From Flagellimonas sediminis (GTDB lineage: Bacteria > Bacteroidota > Bacteroidia > Flavobacteriales > Flavobacteriaceae), in NCBI RefSeq assembly GCF_010500845.1, contig NZ_JAAAMI010000003.1:124001-188000 (forward strand): a stretch of 64,000 nucleotides of DNA, written 5' to 3'. Of this stretch, positions 35,204 through 44,270 are shown in pieces. The first letter of the stretch is position 1. Each line of letters starts with the position of its first letter. The translations under genes and the position numbers were made by a program. The notes under the pieces were generated by a model. The model did no database searches. It was not told the DNA's origin and saw only the letters and a program-made list of their open reading frames with translations.

Positions 35204-37081
35204 ATGAAATTGCTAGAGGATCTAAACGCCAATTTCATGGGAGAACATATTGCCGAAAGTCGATTCGATGAGAAGGAACGCAAAGCGTTTGTGGCCCATT
35301 TGATTGACGATATCAATGCCTTGGAACGCATGATTCGTGATGGACTTATTGAAAACGACAAGGTCCGGATCGGTGCTGAACAGGAAATGTGCCTTATCAA
35401 TCAGGATTATAGGCCGGCACCTAAATCTTTGGAAGTCATTGCGGCATTGGATGATGCCCATTTTACCACCGAATTGGCCAGTTACAACCTTGAAGCCAAC
35501 CTTGATCCCTTGACACTTGAGCAGGATTGTTTCCGTTCCATGCAAAACCAGTTGGAAGGTTTGTTGGAGAAGGCCAATGATAGAGCTGGCTTATCCGGAG
35601 CGAAAATTTTGTTGACCGGAATTTTACCTACTATCAGCAAAGATGAACTGGGTATGGATTTTATGACCCCTATACCGAGGTATTATCGGATCAATGAAAT
35701 ATTGAAAACATGGCGGGGAGATGATTTTATGGTACGGATAAAAGGTGCGGATGAATTGTCCCTGCGTCATGATTCCGTTCTTTTTGAGGCTTGCAACACC
35801 AGTTTTCAATTGCATTTGCAGATTGCGCCTGAAAATTTTAGTAAGAGCTATAATTGGGCACAGGCCATTTCAGGTCCGGTATTGGGCGTTTGCTGTAATT
35901 CGCCATTGCTTTTGGGCAAAGAACTCTGGAGGGAAACCCGAATCGCCCTTTTTCAACAAAGTCTCGATACCCGAAAATGGACCAAGGCCGTAAAGGAACA
36001 AGTGGCACGGGTAGGTTTTGGGGAACGGTGGCAGCAGAACTCCGCGGCCGAAATTTTCAAACAGGATATTTCTACCCATCGCATTTTGCTGACCAAACCC
36101 ATTACTCAAAATTCCTTGGAGCTATTGAACGACGGTAAAGTGCCCAAGTTGGAGGCCCTCAATCTTTTCAACAGTACCATTTACAGATGGAACCGACCTT
36201 GTTATGGTGTTGGAAACGGAAAACCACACCTCAGGATTGAGAGTAGATACATTCCTTCTGGCCCCACAGTATTGGACGAGATGGCCAATTTTGCATTTTG
36301 GGTAGGGTTAATGGCAGGCAGGCCGACACAGTTTGACGACATGCCATCAGTGATGGATTTTAGGGAAGCCAAACTCAATTTCCTTCGGGCAGCGATGAAT
36401 GGAAGACAGGCCATGTTCTCATGGATGGGCAAGATTGTTTCGGCCAAAAAATTGGTACGGGAAGAACTTTTGCCCATTGCCTATGCAGGATTGCGAAAAT
36501 TCAAAATAGATGAAGCGGATATCACCCGACTATTGGGTGTAATTGAAGGAAGGCTCAAAAATGGAACTGGGGCCGAATGGCAGATCAAGAACTTTAGGGG
36601 TCTCAGGGGTCAAATGAAGCTGGATAGTGCTATTGTACAATTGACCAAGTCCATGCACCAAAACCAGGAATCCCGATTGCCGGTTCATGAATGGAAACCA
36701 ATTGAAGGAATGGCAGAGACCGCTGAATCCTTCCACTGGGTGGGACAGATCATGAGCACCAAACTAATCAAACTCTATGAAGATGATTACGCGAATTTGG
36801 CGGTAGCCATCATGAAATGGAACAACATACACCATCTTCCAGTTGAAAATGGCAAAGGTGAATTGGTAGGGTTACTTACTTGGAGCCATATGGAAAAATT
36901 GGAAAGACTGGACAAGGAGGAAGCCAAGGTGTCGGACATCATGATCAAAGAAGTGATCACGGTTCAGCCTAAAACGGAAATTATAACAGCCAAGAATTTG
37001 ATGAAAGACCATCAGATCGGATGCCTTCCTGTTTGTGTGGACAACCATATTGTGGGCATTATTAGCAAAATAGATCTTTAG
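35204..37081 (+). CDS. Glutamate-cysteine-ligase-like protein with C-terminal CBS domains
   Basis: 625 residues from ATG 35204 (a GTG seven codons upstream is less likely). Residues ~1-460 match the GCS2/YbdK-type carboxylate-amine ligase fold: RIGAEQEMCLINQDYRPAP, LEANLDPLTLEQDCFRSMQNQL, RHDSVLFEACNTSFQLHLQ and PHLRIESRYIPSGPTVLDEMAN. The last ~120 residues are two CBS units (VAIMKWNNIHHLPV, KNLMKDHQIGCLPVCVDNHIVGIISKIDL) that usually bind adenine nucleotides and regulate. The substrate is unknown; a glutathione role is not supported by neighbours. It is followed after 2 bases by an aspartoacylase-like gene, so the pair probably makes and breaks related amide bonds (inference). Confidence 0.82.
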   Translation: MKLLEDLNANFMGEHIAESRFDEKERKAFVAHLIDDINALERMIRDGLIENDKVRIGAEQEMCLINQDYRPAPKSLEVIAALDDAHFTTELASYNLEANLDPLTLEQDCFRSMQNQLEGLLEKANDRAGLSGAKILLTGILPTISKDELGMDFMTPIPRYYRINEILKTWRGDDFMVRIKGADELSLRHDSVLFEACNTSFQLHLQIAPENFSKSYNWAQAISGPVLGVCCNSPLLLGKELWRETRIALFQQSLDTRKWTKAVKEQVARVGFGERWQQNSAAEIFKQDISTHRILLTKPITQNSLELLNDGKVPKLEALNLFNSTIYRWNRPCYGVGNGKPHLRIESRYIPSGPTVLDEMANFAFWVGLMAGRPTQFDDMPSVMDFREAKLNFLRAAMNGRQAMFSWMGKIVSAKKLVREELLPIAYAGLRKFKIDEADITRLLGVIEGRLKNGTGAEWQIKNFRGLRGQMKLDSAIVQLTKSMHQNQESRLPVHEWKPIEGMAETAESFHWVGQIMSTKLIKLYEDDYANLAVAIMKWNNIHHLPVENGKGELVGLLTWSHMEKLERLDKEEAKVSDIMIKEVITVQPKTEIITAKNLMKDHQIGCLPVCVDNHIVGIISKIDL

Positions 37082-37083
37082 GC

Positions 37084-38286
37084 ATGTGCAAAGTGCATAG
37101 CATAGCATTGAATGAAACCATAAAGATGGAAAGGGTCCTTGACCATTTGCAGGGAACATCGAGGGGGCCTACTGTGGTCTTTTTTGGGGGCATCCACGGA
37201 AATGAGCCTGCAGGCGTGTTCGCCCTTCGACAGGTTTTTCAGGAAATTAGATCACAAAATATACCCATTCAGGGTGAAGTGTATGCCATCACCGGAAATC
37301 TTGGGGCCTTGTCCAAAAACTTAAGGTATCAACAAGAAGATTTGAACCGGATTTGGTTACCTGAACGGATAACCTCCGTGATGGGCAAAGAAGAAGTCCA
37401 GCACCTGGAAGAAATTGAACTGAAACATTTGTATCAATTGCTCCAAGGAATATTGGAGAACAGTAAGCCACCATTCTATTTTTTGGACCTTCATACAACT
37501 TCCAGTGATACCATCCCATTTATGGTCATGAACGATAGCTTGTTGAACAGAAAATATGCATCCCATTATCCATTACCCATCATTTTGGGGATAGAGGAAT
37601 ACCTAGAGGGTGCCCTTTTGAGTTATATCAACGAACTGGGTTACGTTTCCTTAGGGTTTGAAAGTGGTCAGCACAACGATGGTAAGGCCATCCAAAACTG
37701 CATTGCCTTTATTCGGTACTCCATGGCGCTCACGGAAACTATTTTGGTTTCTTCCGAAGAGAAGGAAAACTTAAGAAAGGCCATTTCTGGGACGGGGAAG
37801 GAGAGCCATAAACTCTATGAAATCTACCATCAGCATCTTATTGCCCCACATAGCCAATTTAAAATGCTGCCAGGTTTTGTCAACTTTCAATCTGTTCCCA
37901 AATGGAAAAGTATAGCAATAGAAAATGGCATTGAAATGAAAATCCATAAAAGGAGGCAGATTTTTATGCCCCTTTACCAAGAGCAGGGGAATGAAGGTTT
38001 TTATTTTATCCGGCCCATTCCCAAATTTTTATTGTGGATGTCCAAAGAACTCCGAAGATTCAAAGTAGATCATTTATTGGTGAAATTGCCCGGGGTACAA
38101 TGGAAATCCAAGGAGAAGGACACTTTGATGGTAGATCAAAGGGTGGCACGTTTTTTCGCCAGATCCTTCCTGCATTTGTTAGGGTATAGGGCCCGTAAGT
38201 TTGATGCGACCCATTTAGTGGCCAAGAACAGGGAGCGGGCCTCAAAGACTGAAGATTATCAAAAAGCCGATTGGTTCAACACATAA
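37084..38286 (+). CDS. Succinylglutamate desuccinylase/aspartoacylase-like zinc hydrolase
   Basis: 400 residues. Zinc-carboxypeptidase (M14-like) core: FFGGIHGNEPAGVFAL (His, Glu ligands), NRIWLPER region, FLDLHTTSSDTIPF (third His) and GFESGQHND with the catalytic Glu region. The C-terminal ~150 residues extend beyond AstE (~330). Family members remove acyl groups from amino acids or cleave terminal glutamates. No arginine-succinyltransferase genes are present, so AstE is not supported. Translationally linked to the ligase-like gene. Confidence 0.82.
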   Translation: MCKVHSIALNETIKMERVLDHLQGTSRGPTVVFFGGIHGNEPAGVFALRQVFQEIRSQNIPIQGEVYAITGNLGALSKNLRYQQEDLNRIWLPERITSVMGKEEVQHLEEIELKHLYQLLQGILENSKPPFYFLDLHTTSSDTIPFMVMNDSLLNRKYASHYPLPIILGIEEYLEGALLSYINELGYVSLGFESGQHNDGKAIQNCIAFIRYSMALTETILVSSEEKENLRKAISGTGKESHKLYEIYHQHLIAPHSQFKMLPGFVNFQSVPKWKSIAIENGIEMKIHKRRQIFMPLYQEQGNEGFYFIRPIPKFLLWMSKELRRFKVDHLLVKLPGVQWKSKEKDTLMVDQRVARFFARSFLHLLGYRARKFDATHLVAKNRERASKTEDYQKADWFNT

Positions 38287-38289
38287 AAA

Positions 38290-38319
38290 AAAAGGCCTAA
38301 ATCATTTTTTAGGCCTTTT
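38290..38319. terminator. Bidirectional terminator
   Basis: Stem AAAAGGCCTAAA / TTTAGGCCTTTT with loop TCATTT, flanked by an A run on the left and T-rich sequence on the right, between convergent genes ending at 38286 and 38341. Confidence 0.85.
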
Positions 38320-38340
38320 CCTCTTCATCTGTCGGAACCC

Positions 38341-39069
38341 TTATTGCTTCATGATGAAGTTGATCGGTATGCTGTATTTTACACTTACTGCCTTACCGCG
38401 TTGTTGTCCGGGCTTAACCTTTGGTAAGGAAGATATGATGCGGGCTGCCTCATCTTCCAACAACCTATCGGGGCCTCTTTTTTCAATGCCACTGACCCTA
38501 CCTTGGGAATCGATCACAAATTGAACATAAACCCTGCCGGTGATGTGCATCTCAAGTGCGGTAGGAGGGTAGGTGAAGTTTTCCTTAATGTGTTCTTGGA
38601 CCTTTTGGTTAAAACATTCTTTGCGTTCTTCTTGGGTCTGATAGATTTCGCATCCAGGAAAAACTGGAACGTACTCAATGATTGCAAAGGGTACCACTAT
38701 TTCTTCTTCCACTTCTTCCACATTTACATCGTCCACTTTAACTATGGCGTCTTCAATGTAGGTGTCTTGACTACTTTCGGTACTCTCAATAACGGTTTCT
38801 TCCACTTCTTCCACATCTTCCACGATCTCGATCACATCGGGGGCGGAGGGTGGTGGGGGCGGAGGGGTGGTTCTGATCATTTCTGTAATGGGAACATCCT
38901 CTTTAAGCTCATCCATTACCTGAACAATTTCTGAGGCAGTGGATTCCTTTTCATAGACTTTTACTTCCAAGGATTGCCATGTAACAAACAATACCGAAGT
39001 AAGGCCTAACATGAAATAAAGACTACTATTGCGTCCTATTTCGGCATTTGGGTTCTTTTTTGGTTTCAT
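38341..39069 (-). CDS. tonB: Energy transducer TonB
   Basis: 242 residues: one N-terminal membrane helix (LYFMLGLTSVLFVTWQS), a linker with PPPPPPSAP and a long acidic run (VEDVEEVEE..), then a complete TonB C-terminal domain (PVFPGCEIYQTQEERKECF, HIKENFTYPPTALEMHITGRV, SVKYSIPINF). It transmits proton-motive-force energy to outer-membrane receptors. No exbB/exbD are adjacent (a set is at 58.9 kb). Its promoter carries a site of the Fnr-type regulon. Confidence 0.93.
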   Translation of the reverse strand: MKPKKNPNAEIGRNSSLYFMLGLTSVLFVTWQSLEVKVYEKESTASEIVQVMDELKEDVPITEMIRTTPPPPPPSAPDVIEIVEDVEEVEETVIESTESSQDTYIEDAIVKVDDVNVEEVEEEIVVPFAIIEYVPVFPGCEIYQTQEERKECFNQKVQEHIKENFTYPPTALEMHITGRVYVQFVIDSQGRVSGIEKRGPDRLLEDEAARIISSLPKVKPGQQRGKAVSVKYSIPINFIMKQ

Positions 39070-39091
39070 GACTTTTACTATTTAACTAGGT

Positions 39092-39134
39092 TAAAGGTAG
39101 TTAGCCTCGAAATCAAAAAACATGATAATAATCA
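39092..39134 (-). promoter_or_regulatory. Fnr-type promoter (site F) for tonB
   Basis: TGATAATAATCA at 39123-39134 keeps both half-sites TGAT/ATCA though its centre is not symmetric. On the minus strand 23 bases follow, then TACCTTTA (39092-39099). Predicted start near 39085, about 16 bases before ATG 39069. Confidence 0.6.
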
Positions 39135-39168
39135 GGTTCTTAAAATGACAAAAATTAATTTAAACGCA

Positions 39169-40128
39169 TCAATTTTTATGATTTTCCCAAATTAAGGCCG
39201 CTGCCCCACATATAGCGGCCGTTTTTCCTTCCATGCCAGAAAGGATCAATTTTACCTTGCCCTTATACACTTCCAAAACTGATTTTTCAAAATAGTCCTT
39301 CAACGGGTCCATGATCCATTTGCCGCTATTGGTGAGTCCGCCCATAAGTACAAAAGCTTCCGGTTGGGTAAAGGCCGTAAAGTTGGCCAATGCCAGTGCC
39401 ATGATGCGTGCCGTATAGTCAAAAGCCATGAGGGCAATTTCATCCCCTTCCTCCGCAGCTTTGGTAATGTCCTCACCATGAAGGTCGTTATAGGCAATAT
39501 CCCGAAACCTACTTTCGGTAAGGTATTTGCTTTGCATATACATAATGGTACGCTTGAGTCCCGTGGCCGATACATAGGCTTCCAAGCCTCCCTTCACCCC
39601 AAGTCCGGTAAGTCGGCCATCTCCCAAGGTCATATCTACATGGCCCAATTCACCTGCAAAGCCATCGAAACCATCAATCAACCGACCGTTGGCCACAATG
39701 CCCGCTCCAAATCCGGTCCCCAAAGTGATCACGATAAAGTCCGTCATGTCCTTGGCGCACCCAAAGAGCATTTCGCCCAAGGCCGCGGCACTGGCATCGT
39801 TCATGATCCGGATGGGCATGTCCATGCGTTCTTGGAGCTTTTTTACTAAAGGAACACTTCCCTTCCAAACAAGGTTGCTCGCATTTTCAATGGTGCCATT
39901 TTTACTGGATGCGTTTGGTGCCCCGGTCCCACATCCAAGGATATTGACCGGTTGCCCGAAATTTTTGATGAGATCATCGGAAGTTTCCTTGATCTTGTCC
40001 AAATATTTCTCGAGGTCAGGGTAGTCCCTGGTCCTGAAAATGGTCTTTTCGTGGCATTTCCCATTTTGGTCTACCAATCCCATTTTGGTTTGGGTGCCGC
40101 CTATGTCGATTCCTATTACTAAATCCAT
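39169..40128 (-). CDS. ROK family sugar kinase lacking the zinc cysteines
   Basis: 319 residues with the ROK kinase fold: phosphate loop GIDIGGTQTKMGLVDQNG, catalytic Asp in RIMNDASAAALGE, and LGTGFGAGIVANGRLIDG. The usual ROK zinc motif (GH...CxCGxxGCxE) is replaced by GHVDMTLGDGRLTGLGVKGGLEAYVS: the His and Glu remain but all Cys are lost. Probably a glucokinase or related hexokinase feeding glycolysis beside pfkA; specificity is not readable. Confidence 0.87.
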   Translation of the reverse strand: MDLVIGIDIGGTQTKMGLVDQNGKCHEKTIFRTRDYPDLEKYLDKIKETSDDLIKNFGQPVNILGCGTGAPNASSKNGTIENASNLVWKGSVPLVKKLQERMDMPIRIMNDASAAALGEMLFGCAKDMTDFIVITLGTGFGAGIVANGRLIDGFDGFAGELGHVDMTLGDGRLTGLGVKGGLEAYVSATGLKRTIMYMQSKYLTESRFRDIAYNDLHGEDITKAAEEGDEIALMAFDYTARIMALALANFTAFTQPEAFVLMGGLTNSGKWIMDPLKDYFEKSVLEVYKGKVKLILSGMEGKTAAICGAAALIWENHKN

Positions 40129-40246
40129 AATTGGGGGTACATAATTTTGAAGTTTTTAAATATAACCATTATGCTGTCAAAAAAATAACCCGTAGTGCTT
40201 TTAAAAGGGCAGAAAATTTCCTAATATCAAGCAAAAGTTCAAAACC

Positions 40247-40289
40247 TGACACCTGTCATATTTTAGGTCATGGACCGACTCTACTTTTG
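40247..40289 (+). promoter_or_regulatory. Fnr-type promoter (site C) for the stress protein at 40325
   Basis: TGACACCTGTCA at 40247-40258, 23 bases, then TACTTTTG (40282-40289), a perfect box. Predicted start near 40296, about 29 bases before the start codon. Confidence 0.8.
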
Positions 40290-40324
40290 AATCAGGAGTT
40301 AAGGAATAATTAAATAAAATAGGT

Positions 40325-41116
40325 ATGAGCAGTTTTAAAAAAATATTGGTACCCTTTGATTTTTCAGAGGCTTCCTTGAACGCCTTGGAGTACGTGGCCA
40401 ACTTTATCGGTACCGAACGTTCCATAGAAATTTTAGCACTTTATGTGAGCAGTATGCCCATCGATAAAAACGATGGGGAAAAACTTAAAACCGATTTTGC
40501 CAAAGTATTGGAATCCATCAGCGTAAGGTTGAAGGTTGCCCCTACTTTTGCAACGGAGACGGGTAATGTGATCACCACCATTCTTTCGGCCCAAAAGAAA
40601 AGTGATGCCGATCTTATCATGATGGGTACCATGGGGGATAAGATTACCGATGAGGCCATTACCAATACCTCAAAATTGGTCCTACAGGCCAATTGTCCGG
40701 TCATTTCCGTTCCCTATGGATGCGCCATCAACGAACCCAAGGATATTGCTTTGGTACTGGGCGGGGATAAAATTGATGACAGGGATGTACTAAGGGTTCT
40801 ATTGGACATTGCCCGCACCTTTGATTCTAGGGTACACGTGTTGACCATCTACAAAGAATCGGTTTATGCCGAAGAAGCCATAAAGGAGCAAACGGAAAAC
40901 TTGTTGGAGTACTATTTGGAACATTTTTATGCCGAACACACTTTCAACAAAAACCAAGATGTGGAAGAGGGTATCCTCACCTATATCCAAGAGAAGAATA
41001 TTGACCTTTTGGCCATTTTACCAAGAAACCATACCATGATGAGCACTCCATCCGAAGGACGCTTGACAAAGCTGTTGACCCTTCATTCCGAGGTGCCTGT
41101 TCTAACCTTGGATTAA
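40325..41116 (+). CDS. Universal stress protein
   Basis: 263 residues with two UspA-like halves. The first has KILVPFDFSEASLNALEYVANF and a partial loop, MMGTMGDKITDEAITNTSKLVL, where the second and third glycines are lost; the second half (ALVLGGDKIDDRD, LLAILPRNHTMMS) is more diverged. ATP binding is therefore doubtful. Third stress protein in 20 kb under a TGAY-N4-RTCA promoter. Confidence 0.88.
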   Translation: MSSFKKILVPFDFSEASLNALEYVANFIGTERSIEILALYVSSMPIDKNDGEKLKTDFAKVLESISVRLKVAPTFATETGNVITTILSAQKKSDADLIMMGTMGDKITDEAITNTSKLVLQANCPVISVPYGCAINEPKDIALVLGGDKIDDRDVLRVLLDIARTFDSRVHVLTIYKESVYAEEAIKEQTENLLEYYLEHFYAEHTFNKNQDVEEGILTYIQEKNIDLLAILPRNHTMMSTPSEGRLTKLLTLHSEVPVLTLD

Positions 41117-41302
41117 TGGCCGGAATCAGATAAACTGGCCATTACGGGACATTGATGTGTTGATGAAATGTTCCATGAAATGGTATAAGGTAAAAGTTCA
41201 TAACATTTTTAAAGATGAGGGGCACTGCCCCTTCTCTTACTTAATACAACCTAAATAATGGCTCCAAGGGATTGGGGCCTATTAACCACAAAAAACAAAA
41301 AC

Positions 41303-42919
41303 ATGGACACAACCAAAGACCTAGGCAAGTATGGATTGCATCATGTGACGGCTCATTGGAACCTTGATGCGGAAACGTTGCAAAAATTGACCTTGGAACA
41401 AGGTATGGGCGTGGAGACGGATAATGGTACCCTATGTGTTAATACAGGTAAATTTACGGGTCGCTCCCCAAAAGACCGTTTTCTGGTGAAAGATGACTAC
41501 ACAGCAGACAAAGTCTGGTGGGGCAGGATCAATAAACCCGTTTCCCCAGAAAATTTTGATAAACTGTATGATGAGGTCACCAAATATTTGGCGGGCAAGG
41601 AAGTTTATGTAAGGGATGCCTATGTGTGTGCCGATCCCAAATACCGAATGAACGTGAGGACCATTACCGAATATCCCTGGTCCAACTATTTCATCAAGAA
41701 TATGTTTTTACGGTTGGAGGAAAACGAGTTGGATGGTTTTGAAGAAGAATGGTTGGTGCTCTGTGCCCCTGGGTATGAGGCTCCCACTCCCTCTGAATTT
41801 GGCATTTTGAGCAGTAATTTTTCCATCTTGAACTTTACCAAGAAAATTGCCTTGGTGGCAGGATCTGCCTATACCGGTGAAATGAAGAAAGGAATTTTCT
41901 CGGCCCTGAACCTTATTCTCCCAATGGAAAAAGAGGTGCTACCCATGCACTGCTCCGCGAATGTTGGGGAAAATGGCGATACCGCTATTTTCTTCGGACT
42001 TTCTGGAACTGGAAAAACAACCCTTTCTGCAGACCCCAACCGAAAATTGATCGGTGATGACGAACATGGCTGGACCAAGGAAAATACCATTTTCAATTTT
42101 GAAGGTGGCTGTTACGCCAAAGTGATTGATCTTAGCGAAGAAAAGGAACCCGATATTTTTAGGGCTATTCGTCCAGGGGCCCTTTTGGAAAACGTTGTCT
42201 TTAAAAAAGGAACCAAGGAAGTGGATTACTTCGATAGTACCATCACCCAAAATACAAGGGTGAGTTATCCTATCGATCATATTGATAATATTCAAGTGCC
42301 CTCCTATGCATCCAACCCAACCAATATCTTTTTCTTGACCTGTGATGCTTTTGGTGTTCTGCCCCCAGTTTCAAAACTGACTCCTGGTCAGGCAGCTTAC
42401 CACTTTATCTCCGGATATACGGCAAAGGTTGCTGGAACTGAAGCGGGGATCAACGAACCGGTACCTTCCTTTTCGGCATGTTTTGGGGAACCGTTCATGC
42501 CTTTACATCCAACCGTATATGCTGAAATGCTCAGCAGCAAAATGACTGAGGCTGGTGTAAACGTTTGGTTGTTGAACACTGGATGGAGCGGAGGACCCTA
42601 TGGTGTAGGATCCAGGATCAAATTGAAATATACACGGGGCATGATATCTGCCATTTTGGAGGGTAAGTTGGATGATGTGGATTATGAAACACATCCCATT
42701 TTTGGACTACGTATGCCCAAGTATTGTCCAGGGGTACCCACGGAGATCTTGGACCCAATGAACACTTGGCTACAAAAAGGGGCATACGTGAGCAAGGCAA
42801 TCCAATTGGCACATGCCTTTCATATCAACTTTGACAAGTTTGCCAACCAGGCCTCCGAAGAAATCCTTAATGGTGGACCTTTGATAGATTCACACCATGC
42901 ATTGACTGAACACTTATAA
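41303..42919 (+). CDS. pckA: ATP-dependent phosphoenolpyruvate carboxykinase
   Basis: 538 residues from ATG 41303; an upstream in-frame ATG at 41258 would add an atypical 15-residue tail. ATP-type motifs: kinase-1a loop GLSGTGKTTLSADP, kinase-2 LIGDDEHGW, metal and substrate residues in MHCSANVG, and FTGRSPKDRF with the PEP-binding Arg. It interconverts oxaloacetate + ATP and PEP + CO2, the first step of gluconeogenesis; in CO2-rich anaerobic conditions it may run toward oxaloacetate. Followed after 11 bases by pfkA, which serves the opposite flux. Confidence 0.96.
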   Translation: MDTTKDLGKYGLHHVTAHWNLDAETLQKLTLEQGMGVETDNGTLCVNTGKFTGRSPKDRFLVKDDYTADKVWWGRINKPVSPENFDKLYDEVTKYLAGKEVYVRDAYVCADPKYRMNVRTITEYPWSNYFIKNMFLRLEENELDGFEEEWLVLCAPGYEAPTPSEFGILSSNFSILNFTKKIALVAGSAYTGEMKKGIFSALNLILPMEKEVLPMHCSANVGENGDTAIFFGLSGTGKTTLSADPNRKLIGDDEHGWTKENTIFNFEGGCYAKVIDLSEEKEPDIFRAIRPGALLENVVFKKGTKEVDYFDSTITQNTRVSYPIDHIDNIQVPSYASNPTNIFFLTCDAFGVLPPVSKLTPGQAAYHFISGYTAKVAGTEAGINEPVPSFSACFGEPFMPLHPTVYAEMLSSKMTEAGVNVWLLNTGWSGGPYGVGSRIKLKYTRGMISAILEGKLDDVDYETHPIFGLRMPKYCPGVPTEILDPMNTWLQKGAYVSKAIQLAHAFHINFDKFANQASEEILNGGPLIDSHHALTEHL

Positions 42920-42930
42920 ACAAGATTGTA

Positions 42931-44253
42931 GTGAGCATAACAAATCGTTTTAATATTGAACAATTGGGGGAATCGCAATTCGATTCCCCCATAAAATTGA
43001 GCACCACAAAAGGGGATAATCTTTTTGATTTTGTAAGTGAATCGGATCGGTTGGTCTTCGATCTGTCCCTGGCCCATTACAATCATTGTCTTAGTACCGG
43101 CGAGGCACCCATCTGCTTGCAACAGGCCGGGCCACGACAGCATATCTATTTTAACTCTAAAGAAGTCACCGCGGCCATAGTTACCTGCGGGGGACTGTGC
43201 CCAGGCATCAACAATGTGATTCGGGGTGTGGTCATGGCCCTCCATTATTTTTATGGGGTGAAGAGGATCATTGGCATTCCATACGGGTATGAAGGTTTGA
43301 ATCCCGAAAAAGGACATGGGTTTGTGGAACTAAACCCAGAAAAGGTAAGGGACATCCATCAGTTTGGTGGAACTTTTTTAGGCTCTTCAAGGGGAGGACA
43401 AGATGTTGGGGTCATGGTGGATACCCTCCAGAAAAACCATGTGGATATGTTGTTCGCCATTGGAGGGGATGGTACCCTCAAAGGGGTAAATGCCATTGGT
43501 GAGGAAATTTCCCGTAGAAATGCCAAGATCAGTGTGGTGGGCATACCAAAGACCATAGATAATGACATCGATCTCATTGATGAATCTTTCGGTTTTGAAA
43601 CCGCCTTTGATGTGGCCAGTCCTATTTTACGGGATGCCCATAATGAGGCCACTGGGGCCTATAACGGTATTTCGATCATCAAATTGATGGGGCGTGATAG
43701 TGGTTTCATTGCGGCATCAGCTTCTTTGGCCATGCCCGTGGTAAATTTTGTACTTGTGCCCGAGATGAACTTTTCCCTTGAAGGGGACAACGGATTTCTA
43801 AAAGCTTTGGAACAACGTTTGGAACAGAAAAAGCACGCCGTCATAGTGGTAGCGGAAGGTGCCGGTCAAGAATTGTTCAAGAACCGGAAGGAAATCAAAG
43901 ATGCTTCAGGAAACATTAAACATGAAGATATTGGGGTGTTCCTAAAGGAAAAAATTGGTGACTATTTTAAGGAACGCAATACACCAGTAACCATCAAATA
44001 CATCGACCCCAGTTATATTATCAGGTGTGCACCTGCCAACTCCAGCGATAGTGTATACTGTAGTGTATTGGCCTATCATGCCGTTCATGGTGCCATGGCC
44101 GGTAAGACCAAGTTTGTTGCCAGTAAGGTGAACAATAAATACGTTTATGTACCCATTTCAGAAGTCACCAAAAAAAGAAAGAAGATCGATCTTGAGGGGG
44201 AGTTTTGGTTTTCGGTACTGCAAAGTACGGGGCAACCTTTTTTCCTAGGGTAA
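42931..44253 (+). CDS. pfkA: ATP-dependent 6-phosphofructokinase, long type
   Basis: 440 residues from a GTG start, longer than E. coli PfkA (~320). Motifs: GGLCPGINNVIRGVV, IPYGYEGL, phosphoryl-donor loop IGGDGTLKG, and IPKTIDNDIDLID with the catalytic Asp. GGDG favours ATP over PPi even though the PKTIDND Lys occurs in PPi enzymes; this combination is that of the plant/trypanosome-like ATP group. It commits fructose-6-phosphate to glycolysis. Co-transcription with pckA is likely from spacing. Confidence 0.92.
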   Translation: MSITNRFNIEQLGESQFDSPIKLSTTKGDNLFDFVSESDRLVFDLSLAHYNHCLSTGEAPICLQQAGPRQHIYFNSKEVTAAIVTCGGLCPGINNVIRGVVMALHYFYGVKRIIGIPYGYEGLNPEKGHGFVELNPEKVRDIHQFGGTFLGSSRGGQDVGVMVDTLQKNHVDMLFAIGGDGTLKGVNAIGEEISRRNAKISVVGIPKTIDNDIDLIDESFGFETAFDVASPILRDAHNEATGAYNGISIIKLMGRDSGFIAASASLAMPVVNFVLVPEMNFSLEGDNGFLKALEQRLEQKKHAVIVVAEGAGQELFKNRKEIKDASGNIKHEDIGVFLKEKIGDYFKERNTPVTIKYIDPSYIIRCAPANSSDSVYCSVLAYHAVHGAMAGKTKFVASKVNNKYVYVPISEVTKKRKKIDLEGEFWFSVLQSTGQPFFLG

Positions 44254-44270
44254 TGGATCGAAACTTGAAC

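Noticed and set aside
41219..41231. GGGGCACTGCCCC as terminator after the stress protein at 40325
   Set aside because: Stem of only five or six pairs and no clear T run; too weak to call.
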